64,000 nucleotides of DNA from assembly GCA_902728285.1 (NCBI GenBank), contig CACVBU010000463.1, forward strand, positions 1,178,001 to 1,242,000, in the 5' to 3' direction. The position numbers and the translations under genes were made by a program. This DNA is from Clytia hemisphaerica. Its lineage: Eukaryota; Cnidaria; Hydrozoa; Leptothecata; Clytiidae. Shown here piece after piece: positions 1 to 13,842 of this stretch. The notes beneath the pieces are model-generated. The model did no database searches. It was not told the DNA's origin and was given only the letters and a program-made list of their open reading frames with translations. Within the stretch, counting starts at the first letter, position 1. Each line of letters opens with the position of its first letter.

Positions 1-3000
1 TTATGATAATAGGATGGAGAAAATGGTACTGAATCGTTCAACCTTTACATAATATCCCTGGATTATATTACAGTCCAGGCAATTGCTTGATAATATGGTC
101 ACACCTTTTGGAAATTTACAAAATTGTCAACCTATGAGAGGGTGTTTGAAAGTTAAAACTTCCAACGATCTGTCAATTTTATCGCCAAAGTGTCTTTCGT
201 TGTCATAATCGGTACGTGAGTATTTCTTTGGAGCACAAGTTTTCTTTAACGTGCTATTGCAAGGGAAACCAAGCGAAGAGTAAGAATTTTGCCAAAATTA
301 CACAGAAGCGGTTTTGAAGTTTGAAAAATTTGACCGGACTAGACAGTGAAAAATATACACCACTAAACGCATAGAGCAATACTGTACGGCTTGTTCTTCG
401 TTACAAAGAGAAATTTCTTTTATGAAAAGTAAAAAGTAATTAAAATTTTCCAGATTAAGCTTAATCAAACCTAAACAGACAGATCAATGATTGAATGCTG
501 CAGCGAAAATGTCTTTTTAAACGAAATTACATAAAACGGATGCCTTTCCGCACACATAACAAAGCTATCCCTCAGGCGCCTGGACCTACTGAGAGCTCAT
601 AAAAACTTAGTCATCCAACGGCTTAAATGACGTATAAAAACAATGAGAAGCGTAGCAATCAAGAAAACATTAAACCTTTTTTTCTCCTAGTTGCTTCTAT
701 CGATCCGAACTAATTTAGAGAAATTAATATTCCAACATTCCTTAAATCTGTTCCTCCTATTTTCATCTGCAATTTCCACTTTTGAATACTCTGCATGATC
801 TAACACAGTATGATTAGTAATGTACTAAAATGAAATTTGTACAATTCTTGGAACTATCTTGGAGTCCCATAACGATTGTTGTAGATAACGATGAAATGTA
901 ACATAGTGTTTCAGACAATTTGACATTAGACCATTTACTGAAATTTTAATCACTTTTCACCCGATAAGGTTTAACAAAAAATTAATTGAACAAAACTAAA
1001 ATATTGAGTGAATGCTATAAAACAATTGACAACTCTAGCAATATTGACAATGGTGAAAAATTGGCATTCCAGTCACTCGAACGAGTTTCAAATGTAACGT
1101 CTCAAAGACTGACTGACTGAAGTTGATTTTCGAAAAGAAACAGGAAGTGCGCCAAGAAACCTTTCCATCAAGTCTGTTGCAAGAAAGACGCAAAAGGCAA
1201 TCGAGACATCAAAATATAATAATTCAGTCATCTTAAAACTGTAAACAATAAACACACTTGAAATCCGAAAGACCACAAAAAGATTGGCATTGAAAACAAT
1301 ATTACTTTCTTATGAGGTAGCAAATATTTTCTTTCCATACCAGAAAAATAAACATTGATGCGACATTTATAAAAACAACAAAGATTAATGTAAAGCATGA
1401 CTGTTAGGTTGAAAAGCATCCAATTTCAAAATACCAAGAAAATTCAATAAGAATCAACAATGCTTGTCGATGCATGAACAAAAATGGCTTTCTTTTTCTC
1501 ATAAAACGAAAACATGTGCGGGCTAGTTGAGTAGAAAGTTACTAATTAAAATTGGAACTGAAATTTCGTATTATTCGCCATTACAATGGCTTTGAATTTC
1601 ATGAATTTGCAGCAGCTACAAAGTAGACAAATCTCATTAATACTGATCTTATTGAAAGTAACCAATTTTTAAGAGGGAATAAATTGACCAAAGCTTATTA
1701 TATTTAAAAAATTTTTAGATCTATATAAACAAAGGTGACGAAGGTGGGTAATCAATAATTACTCGAAAGCTCATTTCTCAGCTTCATTAAAAATTGTGGT
1801 TCTAAATTTAATAACTTGGTACCGTAAACGGCCTTTTACGCTAATTGACGTCACAGGTTTTATGGCATATTGCTATTAGTATCATATCTTAAAGTTTATT
1901 TACGTTACAAAATTTCTACAATATAGATACACATGCGAGGCTTTGAAAAAGGGACCATAAAACTTGGTACTTGGTAAGACTCTCTTGAAACAATCCGAGA
2001 TACTGATAGCTTTAGTTAGAGAGCATCGTTTGAATGAATGAAGGAATGCAGCAATTATTATGTTTTTTGTGGCTAAATATGCGATGATTGTGGGTACGAA
2101 TAAGGGGATCTATGCATTCTACCGATTTGGGGATAGTGGAGTGAACAGTTATTTCTGATATATGACGTTGAGTAGAATATCATTCTCTCACTTAATAAGA
2201 TGAAACATTTTTGACAGGAATTCAGCAACATCTTTTTCTCATATCCCCAAAAAATGGCATTCGATTAACATAGCAATTAGTAAAAGGGAAATTATTATCC
2301 AAATTAGACAAAATTAAGATCATGTTTATGGAAATGAAAATAACAACAAGACGTCTGTGGACATTAGTTGAATGACCATAAAACGAACGATAGAAGAAAG
2401 TTCGTTGGTAAAGAAATTTTGAAAATTTTGAAATAGAGTAAGCTTTTGAAGCAGCCATTTACTTGGCTTGAAAATTAAAAGTCTTTATCTACCAATTTCA
2501 TACAACTTTAAACATCAGAGCAGAAGGGTCCTATACCCACCACTAGCCTGCAGAATATAGACCCTGTTGAATTTGTAAAATAGCCATGTCCACATGGTGA
2601 ATTTTAGTGTCTAATTTCTCAATAACGATCCATCCAATTCTATTCGAATGGTAGAGCACGTTTCTAGTGAGGGGAGGGGGGGGGGGGTTGTTGAAAGTCT
2701 ATGAGTAGATCATTATTGAAAAAAATATCCTCCAACCCCCATGAAAGGATTTTTCGAGGATCTTATTTAAAAAATCTTTTCCCATCAAAGAACAAACAAA
2801 CAAACAAACAAAACACGAAAACCTGTTTATATATAACTTAAAAAATGATTTAGTGACGATATAGTATCAACTTCTTGATAAGAAGGAGAGAAAGACAGAA
2901 GCGCTTATCACAAATAGTTGATGGGTAAACAAATTCAGTGTGTAATCCTTTCGTAAATAAAGATGGAGGCAGCAAAAGGATACCATTAGTCAAAGTCGCT

Positions 3001-6000
3001 TCCGTAAGGCATAAGGCTTTACTAAAGTCCCGACATTGACAAAATAGGGGAAAAAAAGTAAAAATTGAATGAAACAGCTGACCCTAAAACTTATGCACTT
3101 TTAAAAGTATATTCGAATACACAGCAAAGAGAATCCTTTTAAGAGTCGCTTGTCCCCTTCGGTCCCATTGTTAGATGGTTTCATCAAAACCGGTAAAATT
3201 ATTGGTATTCGAAGATGGACAGAAGTTCGAAAGAGGTTGAATGTGGTAGTTTAGATGGGGTATTACAGGGTTAAGAAAAGACTTCGCAAAAAATTGTGAT
3301 GTTTCGGTTTTACAATCAAGTTATAGGTTATTTGGGACTACTTTAAAGTAAAATTAAGATAAGTATCGTTGAAAGATTATTGTAAAGGGGGCTAATCTAT
3401 ACCCAGCCTATTCATTTTGAATGACTGCATGAGTTGGCAGTGAATTTACACACCTTTTTCAACAAGCTGTGTTATTCAACAAAAAAATCAACAAGCTTTT
3501 TAGGACGGCACAAGTTTTGACCTTTTCAAAGAGAAACACAGGGCTCAGCCCAGCAAGATAAGTTTCAATGCAAAGAAAGAAATCTAAGCACTAAAAAACA
3601 AGACGATGAAAATATGTGAAGCGACACGATCGCTGTTGTATAGAAATTGGATCTTTGAGACTATCAATTGATTACTGGACACTAGATTCATTGGAAAACC
3701 CTTCAAATTTCAGATACGCACATGTTGTTAAGTGCTTTACATACAGAGAAAAAGTCAGAAAGCACTTTTCTTGTCTGCATTCTATGAGATTCTGGTATTT
3801 AACTCTATTGAAACAAGCCAAAAGAAATAAAGTTGATGGCTAATGGCAGAAACAAAAACAAAATCCTCATCTTACATGACATGTATTAGAAGTAGAATAA
3901 GAGCAAGAAAGAAGGCGTTTCCATAGGATAAGGTGTAGAGATGTCTGCTAATTCCCATTCAACTTGACACCTGCACATTAAATCTTTCTAAGCAAACTTG
4001 ATGATCACAAATCGTGAAATCTTAGAAATATTCCAGACAATCGCCAGAGCAGTACGAGTAAACTTTTTTGAAATCTGGATTTTTACTCCCAATTGCGAAG
4101 AATGATGTAGGACTTAGGGGAAAGGAAAGAGCTTCAACGTTCTCAGAGTGATTCAACTTAAGAAGCAGCCAAGGGCTGGGTCAGACAATCATCTTTCGAA
4201 ATTCAAAATTTGCCTACACTTTGGTACTTGGTGATTTCAACCAGTTTCAACTGTAGATTTCGTTTAAAGCTCTGTACTTTGGTTTGACCGGCTTCCTATC
4301 ATTACGGAAAGCGGGAAATCAGATAGCAAATGAAGGGATCGGCTACCGGCGATTTCTCACAGAAAATTCACCACAAAGAGAAACTATGTAGAGTGATATT
4401 ACAGTAATATGGAGATTGAAATTTCGGCGTCTTACTGAGAGAAATCCTTATGAAAACAGCAAATAGATTGGTTTGGATGAACGAAAATTAACACTGTACT
4501 GCAAATTCCAAGTTATATGCTTGATGATAGTTCAAACATTATACAGGCGTGGATTGCAGTAGCTAGGGAGCCTAGGAAAACAAAAATAATGAATAGCGAC
4601 AGGGAACATAATGCGAAGTGATGAGTGAGTCCTTCAACTTTGAATCGAATATGCACAATAAATTACTATTCCAGAGAGGGAGGGGGGTTAACAAATCTTT
4701 CTAGCAATTTAAACTTTCGGCGAATTTCTTGAAAATAACTGGCGAGTCCACAAGATCAAATGGAAAATAAGGAAACTTAGAGCTCACTTTAAAAAAAAGC
4801 TTTTAGTAGTAGGGTTTGATTACTCCATTAGGTTCCTTTTGTAACGAAAGGTGGCGATGGTTTTTATATACTTCATTTTTTTAAGCTATTGAAGAGCTGT
4901 CCAACATGGAAAAGTGACTTTGTTAAAATTTTTCAACAGAGAAACATGAAGATTTCCTACACCTTGTTTCTTAACTTCACAAAAGTCTTTAGATTGGCTT
5001 GGCTAGTAAAGCACTGTGAAGACGAGACATTCATTATACAATCTTGCTTCATTTACCAACTTTTATCTGCTGGGTTTCTTTTGGTTTCACCGTTAGATGT
5101 GGAGTTGCATCCCTGATGTGTTATAAAGAACTGAGCAAGACAAATGTAACTTTTTAGTCCTTAAAAAGTTAAAGAAAGTGTAACATGTAGTCCAGCTAAG
5201 AAATATATAGCGACTTGAAAATGAAGAACATAGAGCTTTTCTTCAAGGGAAAATAGATCGATACTAAACACTGAAAAATTAGGTAAAAGAAGAATTTTAA
5301 AGTGAAGAAAATTCTCCCCAGGATATCATGACGAAGGAAAAGATTACGAAAGGGCGTGGAGTACATATCTAGACAGGTGGAGAGGGGATTAACGCAGATC
5401 AAAGTCTAACAAAACAAACAATGCCTAAAACGAAGAAAGGCCTCAAGCAGTGAAAGACTTCACTTGATTTATTCAATTTGTGTGAATAGTGAAAATATAT
5501 CTTGCAAATATTTCTGCCCAAGGAATATTTTAGGTGGCTGACACAACAGGCTATACGCCATAATATTGTTTTAAAAAAAGTCACAAAGGGGTTTCTGCAG
5601 TTCAATTAAAAGGGTTAACTAGGAAGAAATCCTTAATCAATAGAAGCATAGAAGTAAACCATTATTTCAACTAAAACAGAAATTTCTGAAAGGAAGAAAG
5701 TAATCTATACCCAATACCAATATTAGAGGGAGTAAATGTGTACTCGTGACATTTTCTGGTACTCCTCCAACCTAAAATACCTTTTAAAAGATAAGATGAC
5801 TAAACGAAAGAAACTTAAGACAAGACATCCTTCTAAAATATTTTAATACTCATACAAAAATGATGTGGCTTTAAGAGAGAAAACCCTCAAGCAGATTTGC
5901 ACCAGCTGATCGCCCTCAGAAAAGATTAAATTCCATGAGAAAATATTCTTGGAATCTGTCGTTTTTAATCACAACTAGCATTTTAAAAAAAGTGACAAAA

Positions 6001-6587
6001 CTAAAAGATTATCATATTATAATGTATAAAAGTACATTTTAACAGTAAGTAAAAAGACCACTAAATTCCTATATTTGACTACTATAACCTGGCGATTATG
6101 CAAGCTCAAGGAGATATTACAAAACATTGCGTAATTTCATTTTTGAGTACCGTGGGTGTAGATGTAATGTAACTTTGAGTATTCTTTGTATAACCTAATA
6201 TCCTCACGAAAATATGTGACCCCCTAAAGAATACTCACAGTAAAACCACACCTTCAATGTCTCAATGTTGCTGATCTCTCCAAAAGTCTTTATGTCCTGT
6301 ATTCTATCAGGTACTCAAATTGTTTTACTAACCAACGTATGAAGAAAAAGACAGACTAAACTAAAAAAAACTAAGACCCTTTAAAATTAATCCCTAAAGA
6401 AGCACTCAAAAGGCTGTCCTCGATAACACAAAAAATTTATTTTGGCATTTCCAATTAAACTTGAAGACGAATTCTAAAAACTAAACACAAAATGCAATTG
6501 AAGCATTATATATTCATGAAGAGACCATAAAAACCACAAAAACGCCTGTTTAGATTCTAAGATCGAGAAAAACATTGCAAAATAAAA
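1..6587. other. Region without a recognisable gene
   Basis: I read both strands and found only short open frames with no recognisable domain or consistent splice signals. It is AT-rich with occasional low-complexity runs: a G run near 2,672-2,687, followed at about 2,725-2,760 by sequence resembling one end of the inverted-repeat element at 54,284. The 3' exons of the minus-strand gene at 6,820-8,504 should lie here, because its last visible exon ends in a splice donor, but I could not identify them. Confidence 0.5.
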
Positions 6588-6742
6588 AGTCAGTCAGTCA
6601 GTCAGTCAGTCAGTCAGTCAGTCAGTCAGTCAGTCAGTCAGTCAGTCAGTCAGTCAGTCAGTCAGTCAGTCAGTCAGTCAGTCAGTCAGTCAGTCAGTCA
6701 GTCAGTCAGTCAGTCAGTCAGTCAGTCAGTCAGTCAGTCAGT
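6588..6742. repeat. Tetranucleotide microsatellite (AGTC)n
   Basis: About 38 nearly perfect copies of the unit AGTC run without interruption, followed at 6,750-6,775 by a short (TCTG)n tract. It lies just past the donor of the third exon of the minus-strand gene, so it is inside that gene's next intron. Arrays of this length are usually length-polymorphic. Confidence 0.95.
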
Positions 6743-6819
6743 TAGGTGTCTCTGTCTGTCTGTCTGTCTGTCTGTCCAATGTGCTGTTAGTTTCTTGTCG
6801 AATTTAATCGATAAGTTAC

Positions 6820-8504
6820 CTGTTTGAATACGGTCTTCTCCTTGATTAGTAGCAGCATCCTTCTTGTTAGTTTCTTTTTCAACAATAACTACTTCCTCTT
6901 TGTGACTGGTGGATTTGACTGATTCCTTTTCACGTGCTTTTTCATCGTCTAGTGCAACTTTTTCTATCTTTTCTTCAGCTGTCTTTGCTGCTTGCATCTC
7001 TACATCTTGTTTAGATCTCGTTCCCTTCTTTATGGTTACTTTCCCTTTTCAGAGAAAAACAATACAAAGAAGTGTTTTAGCAAGTCTCATAAGTCAGAAG
7101 ATACTAAGGAGAGTCTGCCATGCAATCAAGTGAAGTTGTTTCTGTGGGCCAGCCATTGGTGGCCTTCCTATGTCTGAAAACACCCTGTAACATCTTAATC
7201 TAGGCTTGCAGAGAAAGTCTATCTAGATAATTTGTGTGCTTTTATCTACCAAAAATAAAAGATAATAACCTTATTTAAGACTAATAATAACAAATCAGTT
7301 GGTTGGCTTCATACTAAACTATCCAGAAGAATCCAAGATTCAGTTTGAGATATATCATTAGCCAGGTTTAATGTAGTTTTCAAAAACTATAAATTTGTAA
7401 CGCAACCTTTTTCTCATTTGACAAAAACTTGTTGGTCTTCTCCCCCTGCCCATTTTCACATAAAAAGCTTCTTTTTGACCAACCAACTAAAGAAGGCTGA
7501 CCAGAAAAAGCAGCTTTATGCATTATATCATGCACGAAACACAAATACAAATATCATCAACTTTTTCAAAAAATTTTCAAAATATATCAAATTTGATCAG
7601 CTTTCCCAACCAGCTCTCAATTACATCGAATATCCAGCAAAAACCATTTTTTCATAATCCTCACAAAAAGGATAGGAGAGTATGCAAAAATCACCCCCCC
7701 CCCCCAAAAAAAAAACTCCTCTCCCTGGGCAAAGATTAAATAGAGAATACAAATAGTTAAGTAATACAACAGGTGACTTTTGGACTACACACAGTAATGG
7801 TTTACAAACCTGTGTCTGTCCAAGCAGTCTAACCATTGCATTTAGAAAACAATAAAAATAAAAAATCACCAAAAGGTGATAACAAAGAGCATTGGTAATA
7901 TAAAGTATGATTTAGAACCAAACAAATAGATATTGATTACCTGTTTTCCTCTTTTCGTGGAGGAAATGAGGCTTGTTGGGGATCGTTTTGATGATCACAT
8001 TCTCATCTATTGCTGGTTTCTTTTCTGTAACAACTAAAATGATAGTAACAAGACCACGTTTCAAGCATTCCATATACATCTATGAGCTCTAAACGCCTAT
8101 TACATTAGGATTGGGTCAAGAGAAGCAAAATACTATTTGAGGGTCGCAGAAAGAAACAGAGGCTCAAAAAAGGTTCCTTAGTTGATTAATTTTGGGGCCC
8201 TTTCCCCACTAAAAAAAAACAGTTTCTAGCAAAAAGTAAGTGGAAAATTATCCAAAAAGAAAAAATTTTGCGCTTGCTTCTTCTTGCATGCTCTTTACTA
8301 CACTTTTCCTGAGTGGAAATTCTAATTTCCTCAAGTAGCCTCCCTCTTCTCCATCAAGCTACCACGCTAACGAAGGATTGCAATATTACCTTGTTCCTTG
8401 ACTACAGGAACCGATTCTTCTGTGGGGACGGGCATTTTATTGTTCTTGAAATGGTTGTCTTTTGAGTTGTCTTCTTGTCTCAATTTGTCAACAGTACTGC
8501 TCAT
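6820..8504 (-). CDS. Lysine/glutamate-rich protein, 5' three exons only
   Basis: I do not recognise the product. Three minus-strand exons join in frame: 8,390-8,504 (ATG at 8,502-8,504), 7,941-8,033 and 6,820-7,044, each with AG acceptor and GT donor signals and phase-1 junctions throughout (115, 93 and 225 nt). The product starts MSSTVDKLRQEDNSKDN, continues through a basic stretch (KPHFLHEKRKTGKVTIKK), then a highly charged, probably helical stretch (AKTAEEKIEKVALDDEKARE) and a KE-rich segment. No signal peptide, membrane segment or known domain is visible, so it is probably a soluble, partly disordered protein. The last exon ends in a good donor (CAAACAG then GTAAC), so the gene continues below 6,820, but I found no later exon. 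Consistent phases and splice sites make it likely real; the function is unknown. Confidence 0.6.
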
Positions 8505-9061
8505 TTTTCAATTCACACAAATTTTATAGTTCCATTTATTGTATCTATTTTGAATATCTGAAAAATGAGACTGGTTAATGTAAAGTGTGAAGAACCTGGA
8601 TTAGAGTTTAGTATAAGTCAAATGTTTGAAACCATTGCATTGATTCTCTCATACGCATAATTTTGACCTCGCTCTTCCCCAGTAAACTCTATCCAATTGA
8701 GCCATTCTATTTTATATCCAGACAGGGGATGCCCAAAGAAGAATTTCCAGGGGAGTCTAAGGAAAGTTTATTTTTCCAGGGGGTAAAAGACTGATTTTAG
8801 TTCGTCCATCCTCACTTACAGGAATGAGAAAAATTTTTTTCGTTTTTTATGTGCTAATTATGGCCTGTACTTGCCGAACATGTTTGAACCATGCTGTGGG
8901 TCTATCTTCAAGCCTTGTTTTTAATTCTGATTAGGAGTTTCAGTCTTAGCTGCAAGGTGTTCAATTGTTTCTAAGATATTAACTTGAAATCAAAAACAAA
9001 ACAAAAGTACGAAAATTAAAATCATATACCAATGTGTAATATTAAAAAAGATAAAAGGAAG

Positions 9062-9556
9062 CATGGTATCAGCCCCCCCCCTCAGAAATCTGAAGGTCAC
9101 CTAGGCCAGGTTAGTAGAGGGGGGCTAATGCCTTGCAATTCTTTGGGGTTACCTATTCATTAAGGGTACCTAGCTGTCTTGATGGAGGCTCTGGGGGCTG
9201 GTTATATTTTCCAAATCTAATATTTCAAAATATTTCAAATTATTGAATTTTTTTACCCCAGCACCTAGTTTCCCATCCAATTTTTCTTTCGTTTCCCATC
9301 ACGCCATCTTTTTGCATATTTTTCTAATGGTTGTTTTGATTTACAGCCGCCATCTTTATAGCATAACAACAAAGCTTATTAGCAGGCGTTCATGCGTGAG
9401 CATGATTTTAGGAATGACAAAAGAACAAAAAGTGTCAATTCAAAGAAATTATCTGCTGAATAGGGGTACCTAACTCAAAGCAATTTTTCAAGGGGACCTA
9501 AATTGCTGGGGGCACCATGCTCAATGGGGGCACCTGAAAAGTGGGCTGAAACCATG
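9062..9556. mobile_element. Miniature inverted-repeat element, TIR CATGGTWTCAGCCC
   Basis: The left end reads CATGGTATCAGCCC and the right end is the inverse of CATGGTTTCAGCCC. Both outer flanks carry the same five bases, GGAAG (9,057-9,061 and 9,557-9,561), consistent with a target-site duplication. The interior is rich in G/C runs and 'ggggcacct'-like phrases. No transposase frame is visible, so it would be non-autonomous. Confidence 0.6.
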
Positions 9557-10660
9557 GGAAGCCCTGACTGATTTTGTCAGGCATTTGAGCTGTATAAACC
9601 TGATAACCATAGTGTGCAATGGGTTCCAGGTCAAAATCAACAATTAAAATCTCCCTAAAAAATGTTGGTAACTTGCCCTGGTTATTTCAGGTTATTTTAA
9701 TGCCATTTCAAAAAAGAAAATAATGTTTCCAAAAATTTCAAACCTTCAACAGGGCTGCAAATATATGCGTTGGTAACAGGTGAATATTTGACTGAAAAAG
9801 TTGGACCCGACACAAAATCATTTCAGTCATTGTTAAAAATATGAAGAAGGATTCTAAAATTTTAATGTATGTGTGTAAAGGGTATCAGCTGCTATTCTTT
9901 TTATGTTAAAAAATCTTCTCTAGTTTATCATTTTTTAGTTCTCTAGTTTCTTTGTTACTTAGCTTATAGACCTTTATGCATTTCCCGCAGCCATCTTGAT
10001 GGATTATATGCAAAAATAAATACGGGAACAAATAAGCAGCAAATTAGTTAGAAAACATACAAAACAGCAAGTCTACACAATACATACTAAGACAAAGAAA
10101 GCATCTTTTATCATTCTTGATAAGGAATTTATTCTTAAAGGCATGCATATTCTGCTTAGATGTCATCAAAGTGTCACACAAATGGAGTTCACACACTAAA
10201 CTTTCAAAACATGCAAATTGAAAGCAGTTATTATGGTGGTCTCTTTTCTATACATCTAACATCACGACCTATTCCTTGCCATCAAGTCTTAACATGTAGT
10301 CTTTACTTTATACGAATGTTGCGGATGGGACACTTGGTTGTGGACAGGACAAAAAGTTTTTCACTCATAGCCAGTATATACATATAAAGTCAAGAAAAAG
10401 AATACTGCTGCAAAAAGCAGGTAGTTCCCTATAGTTTATTGACTTGATACAGTTATAACATTAATGTTTTCTCAAAAAATGAGAGATCAAGACTTTTGTG
10501 CCATTGCGAACGGGGCAAATTTTTGGACCGTATATGGTGCTTTTGTTGCGGATGGGACATTGTATGATTTTTCTGCAATTCACCCCGTTGTTCAGAATTT
10601 TTCATGTTCAAAATCTCTAAATTCCCTGAAAAAGATTTGGGCAATACAGTGGGTTGTCAG

Positions 10661-10814
10661 TCCTTTAGGAGATCCACTACCATTTTTGTTTTTCGTTTAC
10701 TCTGGCTCTTTTTTCCAACAAATTCAATGGTTATGAATGAATTTTTATGAAGTAAACAAAAGGAAAAAAAACTGGAATATGTAACGTTCATCAAAATTGT
10801 AGTGTTCTCCTTTA
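10661..10814. mobile_element. Diverged miniature inverted-repeat element
   Basis: The left end TCCTTTAGGAGATCCACTAC matches the inverse of the right end (AAAGGAGAACACTAC) imperfectly. It is related to the better-preserved element at 11,076-11,253, which shares the terminal TCCTTTAGGA. There is no coding capacity. Confidence 0.5.
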
Positions 10815-11075
10815 AAAGCACTATTCATTTCATTTCTCTGTAATTCTGTGTAATTTTGTTCTCCTTGTGGCCCTTGTGAGTGATTAGTATGATGTGTTGT
10901 CTGAAATTTTTGGAATGAAGATTCTGCCATTCAACACGAAAACACTGTTGATGATAGAGAAACTGTGATGCATATTTAAGTAGGGTAATTCTGGTGACAC
11001 TTTACCGCTGATAACAAAGTTAATGACATTTCAGGGGAGGGTAAAGTGTAAAAGCATCACAGATTATTTTCAAAG

Positions 11076-11253
11076 TCCTTTAGGAAATGGCATTACCATT
11101 TAATTGACTTTTACTCCTGTTTACTCCGGTCCTGTTGTTATTTCTTTTGTTTTCTCCAGAGGAATTTCTTCGTAACCATAGAAATCAATGGGAAAAAAGT
11201 AGCTGGAGTAAACGTCAAATCACAATGGTAGTGTAGTGCCATTTCCTAAAGGA
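11076..11253. mobile_element. Miniature inverted-repeat element, TIR TCCTTTAGGAAATGGCA
   Basis: Both ends carry TCCTTTAGGAAATGGCA in inverted orientation, and the interior halves are also partly complementary (TTACTCC near the left, GGAGTAAACGTCAAAT near the right). This gives a hairpin-like 178 bp element without a gene. No target duplication is obvious. Confidence 0.65.
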
Positions 11254-12016
11254 GTATACAAAAAAGATCTCTTTTGGCATTGATAATCGAAATCAAATAT
11301 AATCTATTATAATTTTCTCTTTTTTTAAACATAAAATGTCTATCAGGATCTCGTGATCTGGTGATCTCAAAACTGGCAAATCGCCCCTGTCCTCCCCATA
11401 TTTGCCCAGTAATCTTAATTTACTTTAATGATCCTTTGACTTTCAAACATAAAAATTTAAAATTTATAAAACTTACAAAAAACAAAAAGTTTGCTGATCA
11501 ATTTAGTGAAATATTTCAATAAATTCCTAGTTTCAATTTTTAGCAGCTGGTATGTTTTTCAAGCGCTTTCTTTATTGCACAATTTTTGCACCACACAAAC
11601 TTTTTTGGCAGTTCTAATTTGTTTAAAAAAGAGAATTTTTTTTAAAAGTTAATTTCATTAAAAAAAGTGCCAGTTTATTTTTCATGAAAATTTTAAATAT
11701 TTTGCTTATGAATAAATATATGATAAAGCTCTTTCATAGCATCAATCATTGATATCTGAATTAGGGGACACTAAGTATGGCTAACTACCCTAGGGTCATG
11801 TCGACTGTCATACCAAGAGAACCCAAGACATAAACGGCAAGCAGTTACCGTAACTTGGTCTAATGTCGACATCCCTCATCTTATTCCAACACCCTTTATA
11901 CCTATCAACTGAAATTGATAGAAAGGTCGAACCTATTTTTCTTTGCTTAGTGACACGATCAGAGAGGAATAATCCTTTTTCAATCAATGAATCAAACTTT
12001 CATATTATTCCTGTGA

Positions 12017-12446
12017 CAGGGTTCAGACAGACCTTCGAAAATAAAATTCCCTGAGTTTCCCTGAATTTTAATCAATTTTCAAAGGTTTTTTCCCTGAGAA
12101 ATTCCTCATTTTAGCTATTTTTTCCCTGAGTATCAAGCAAACCATAAAAACTAAGCAGAGTCAAAAGAGATGTATCTTTAAACAAAAGGCACACAAATCA
12201 AATGGTAAACCTAAGGTAAAAATTAAAGCTACAAATACTGCATATGAATAAACACTTTAAAACTAAAAAAACTTTTAAATCTGTTTTTTCCATTCATTCT
12301 TCAAAAAATAAAATTCCCTGAGTTTCCCTGAGCAGACTGGGAAAAAAAAAAATTTTTCCCTAGGTTTCCCTGAGTTTACCTGATTTTTCTGAAAATTTAT
12401 CATATTTCCAGGTTTTCCAGGTTTTCCAGGGTCTGTCTGAACCCTG
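12017..12446. mobile_element. Miniature element with TIR CAGGGTTCAGACAGACC
   Basis: It starts CAGGGTTCAGACAGACC and ends with the exact inverse (GGTCTGTCTGAACCCTG). Next to each end are phrases such as CCCTGAGTTTCCCTGA and GGTTTTCCAGGTTTTCCAGG. The CAGGG start resembles hAT-type termini, but I see no clear 8-bp target duplication. A degraded copy occupies about 16,915-17,205 in copy B. Confidence 0.7.
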
Positions 12447-12929
12447 CTGTCTCTAAAGAAGGGTCCAAAGTCATTTGACCAACATCAAATCCTAGATTGG
12501 AGATAATGTGAATACGCTACTCTCACCAGATAGGATTTCAATTCCCACAAGAAACAGATCTTTGCGACAAGAAACATGTAAAATGCGCAATCGCACGCAC
12601 CCCAATACAGATATCTAAAAAGTTTGTTATTCCGTAGAATATCATGAGATCTATCAGGCTAACTCTAAAGCTCTAAAAACAACATCTAATAACATGAAAA
12701 CCAGTATGATTCTTCAATGGGAATCAAAACTATAAAGTGCACTTACAAACATCAATTTGTCAAATCTAACAAACTTAATAACAGCACTGTCATCATTGAC
12801 AATAAAACAAAGGATTTTCTGTACAAAGTCCAAATATAAGTTTCCAATAATTTTTGCATGAAGAGTTAGGTCTATACTGTCAGCATCAGACACGGTAATT
12901 TCAATCGCGTACGCCAGAAGTCTCAACAA

Positions 12930-13215
12930 GACCAGACCGTGTCAATCTAACAACTTTGAACAAAAATCGCAATCGAACCAATCGAACGTAATTGAACGCG
13001 ATCGAATAATTGCAATTTGATTGTCGAACGTAATCGAATCTCAATCAAACGGCCGATTCCTGGGTAATATTTGATTGTGTTCAAGTAAGGTTAGATTGGT
13101 TCGATTAATAGTTATGTTCCATTGGTTCGATTGATTGTCAATAACATTCGATTAATCTTCGATTTCGTTCGATTACGATTATGTTTGATGAGTTTAATTG
13201 CGATTAAATTAAATT
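12930..13215. repeat. AATCGAA-rich interspersed repeat, copy 1
   Basis: The segment is dense in AATCGAACG-like words in its first half and in the complementary CGTTCGATT in its second half, with a central landmark TCCTGGGTAATATTTGATTG. The same family occurs at 15,826-16,110 (inverted), 17,630-17,915 and, diverged and interrupted by a hairpin element, at 20,944-21,315. It is non-coding. Confidence 0.75.
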
Positions 13216-13842
13216 GGATCACTCCGTTAGAGCTTTCTAGCGTGGGCAGCTGAGCGCCACATGCATTTGCGTAGGGTAAAATGGCGAAATGCGAAAATCG
13301 AATTTGGCAAAAATTTTTGAAAAATGACCCTACAAGATTTGACTATATCTTTTTATTCCATGAAGAGATTACTTTCAAATAAAAAATATATTGACAATGA
13401 ATGGGTAAGCTTTCTAGAAATCCAAACATAAATTGCATAGCTTTTACCAAAAAATAGCACTTTAGGATCAGAAACAGTCAAAAACCAGCTTTTTCCAATT
13501 TTCTTCGAGTTACAGGAATTAATTCCTTGTTTGTTTTGATTTGAAATTTTCAGTAGGGGTGGCCAAGATGGTTCCCTTGCTCATATCAGGGGGGCCCGAG
13601 ACGGGGTAAGAGAGAATTAAAGTTTCTACTAAAGTAAAATCTTAATTATCACCCAAAAAAAGTGCCTTTTTTTGTCTGTATCTTTTAAATAGATAGTCCC
13701 AGCCTTATCCCTCCTTCAGTAAAGCTTCCTATACCTTTTGTCCTTCAGAAAAACCAAAAATATTGGTCTTAATTGCTTGCTTTCAGTTCCTGTAGCCAGT
13801 AGTGTGACCCCCTGTATTTCTATTTTATTCCGCACGGATTTT

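Noticed and set aside
10464-10736. 90-codon plus frame
   Set aside because: Runs into a miniature element and shows no domain or splice context.
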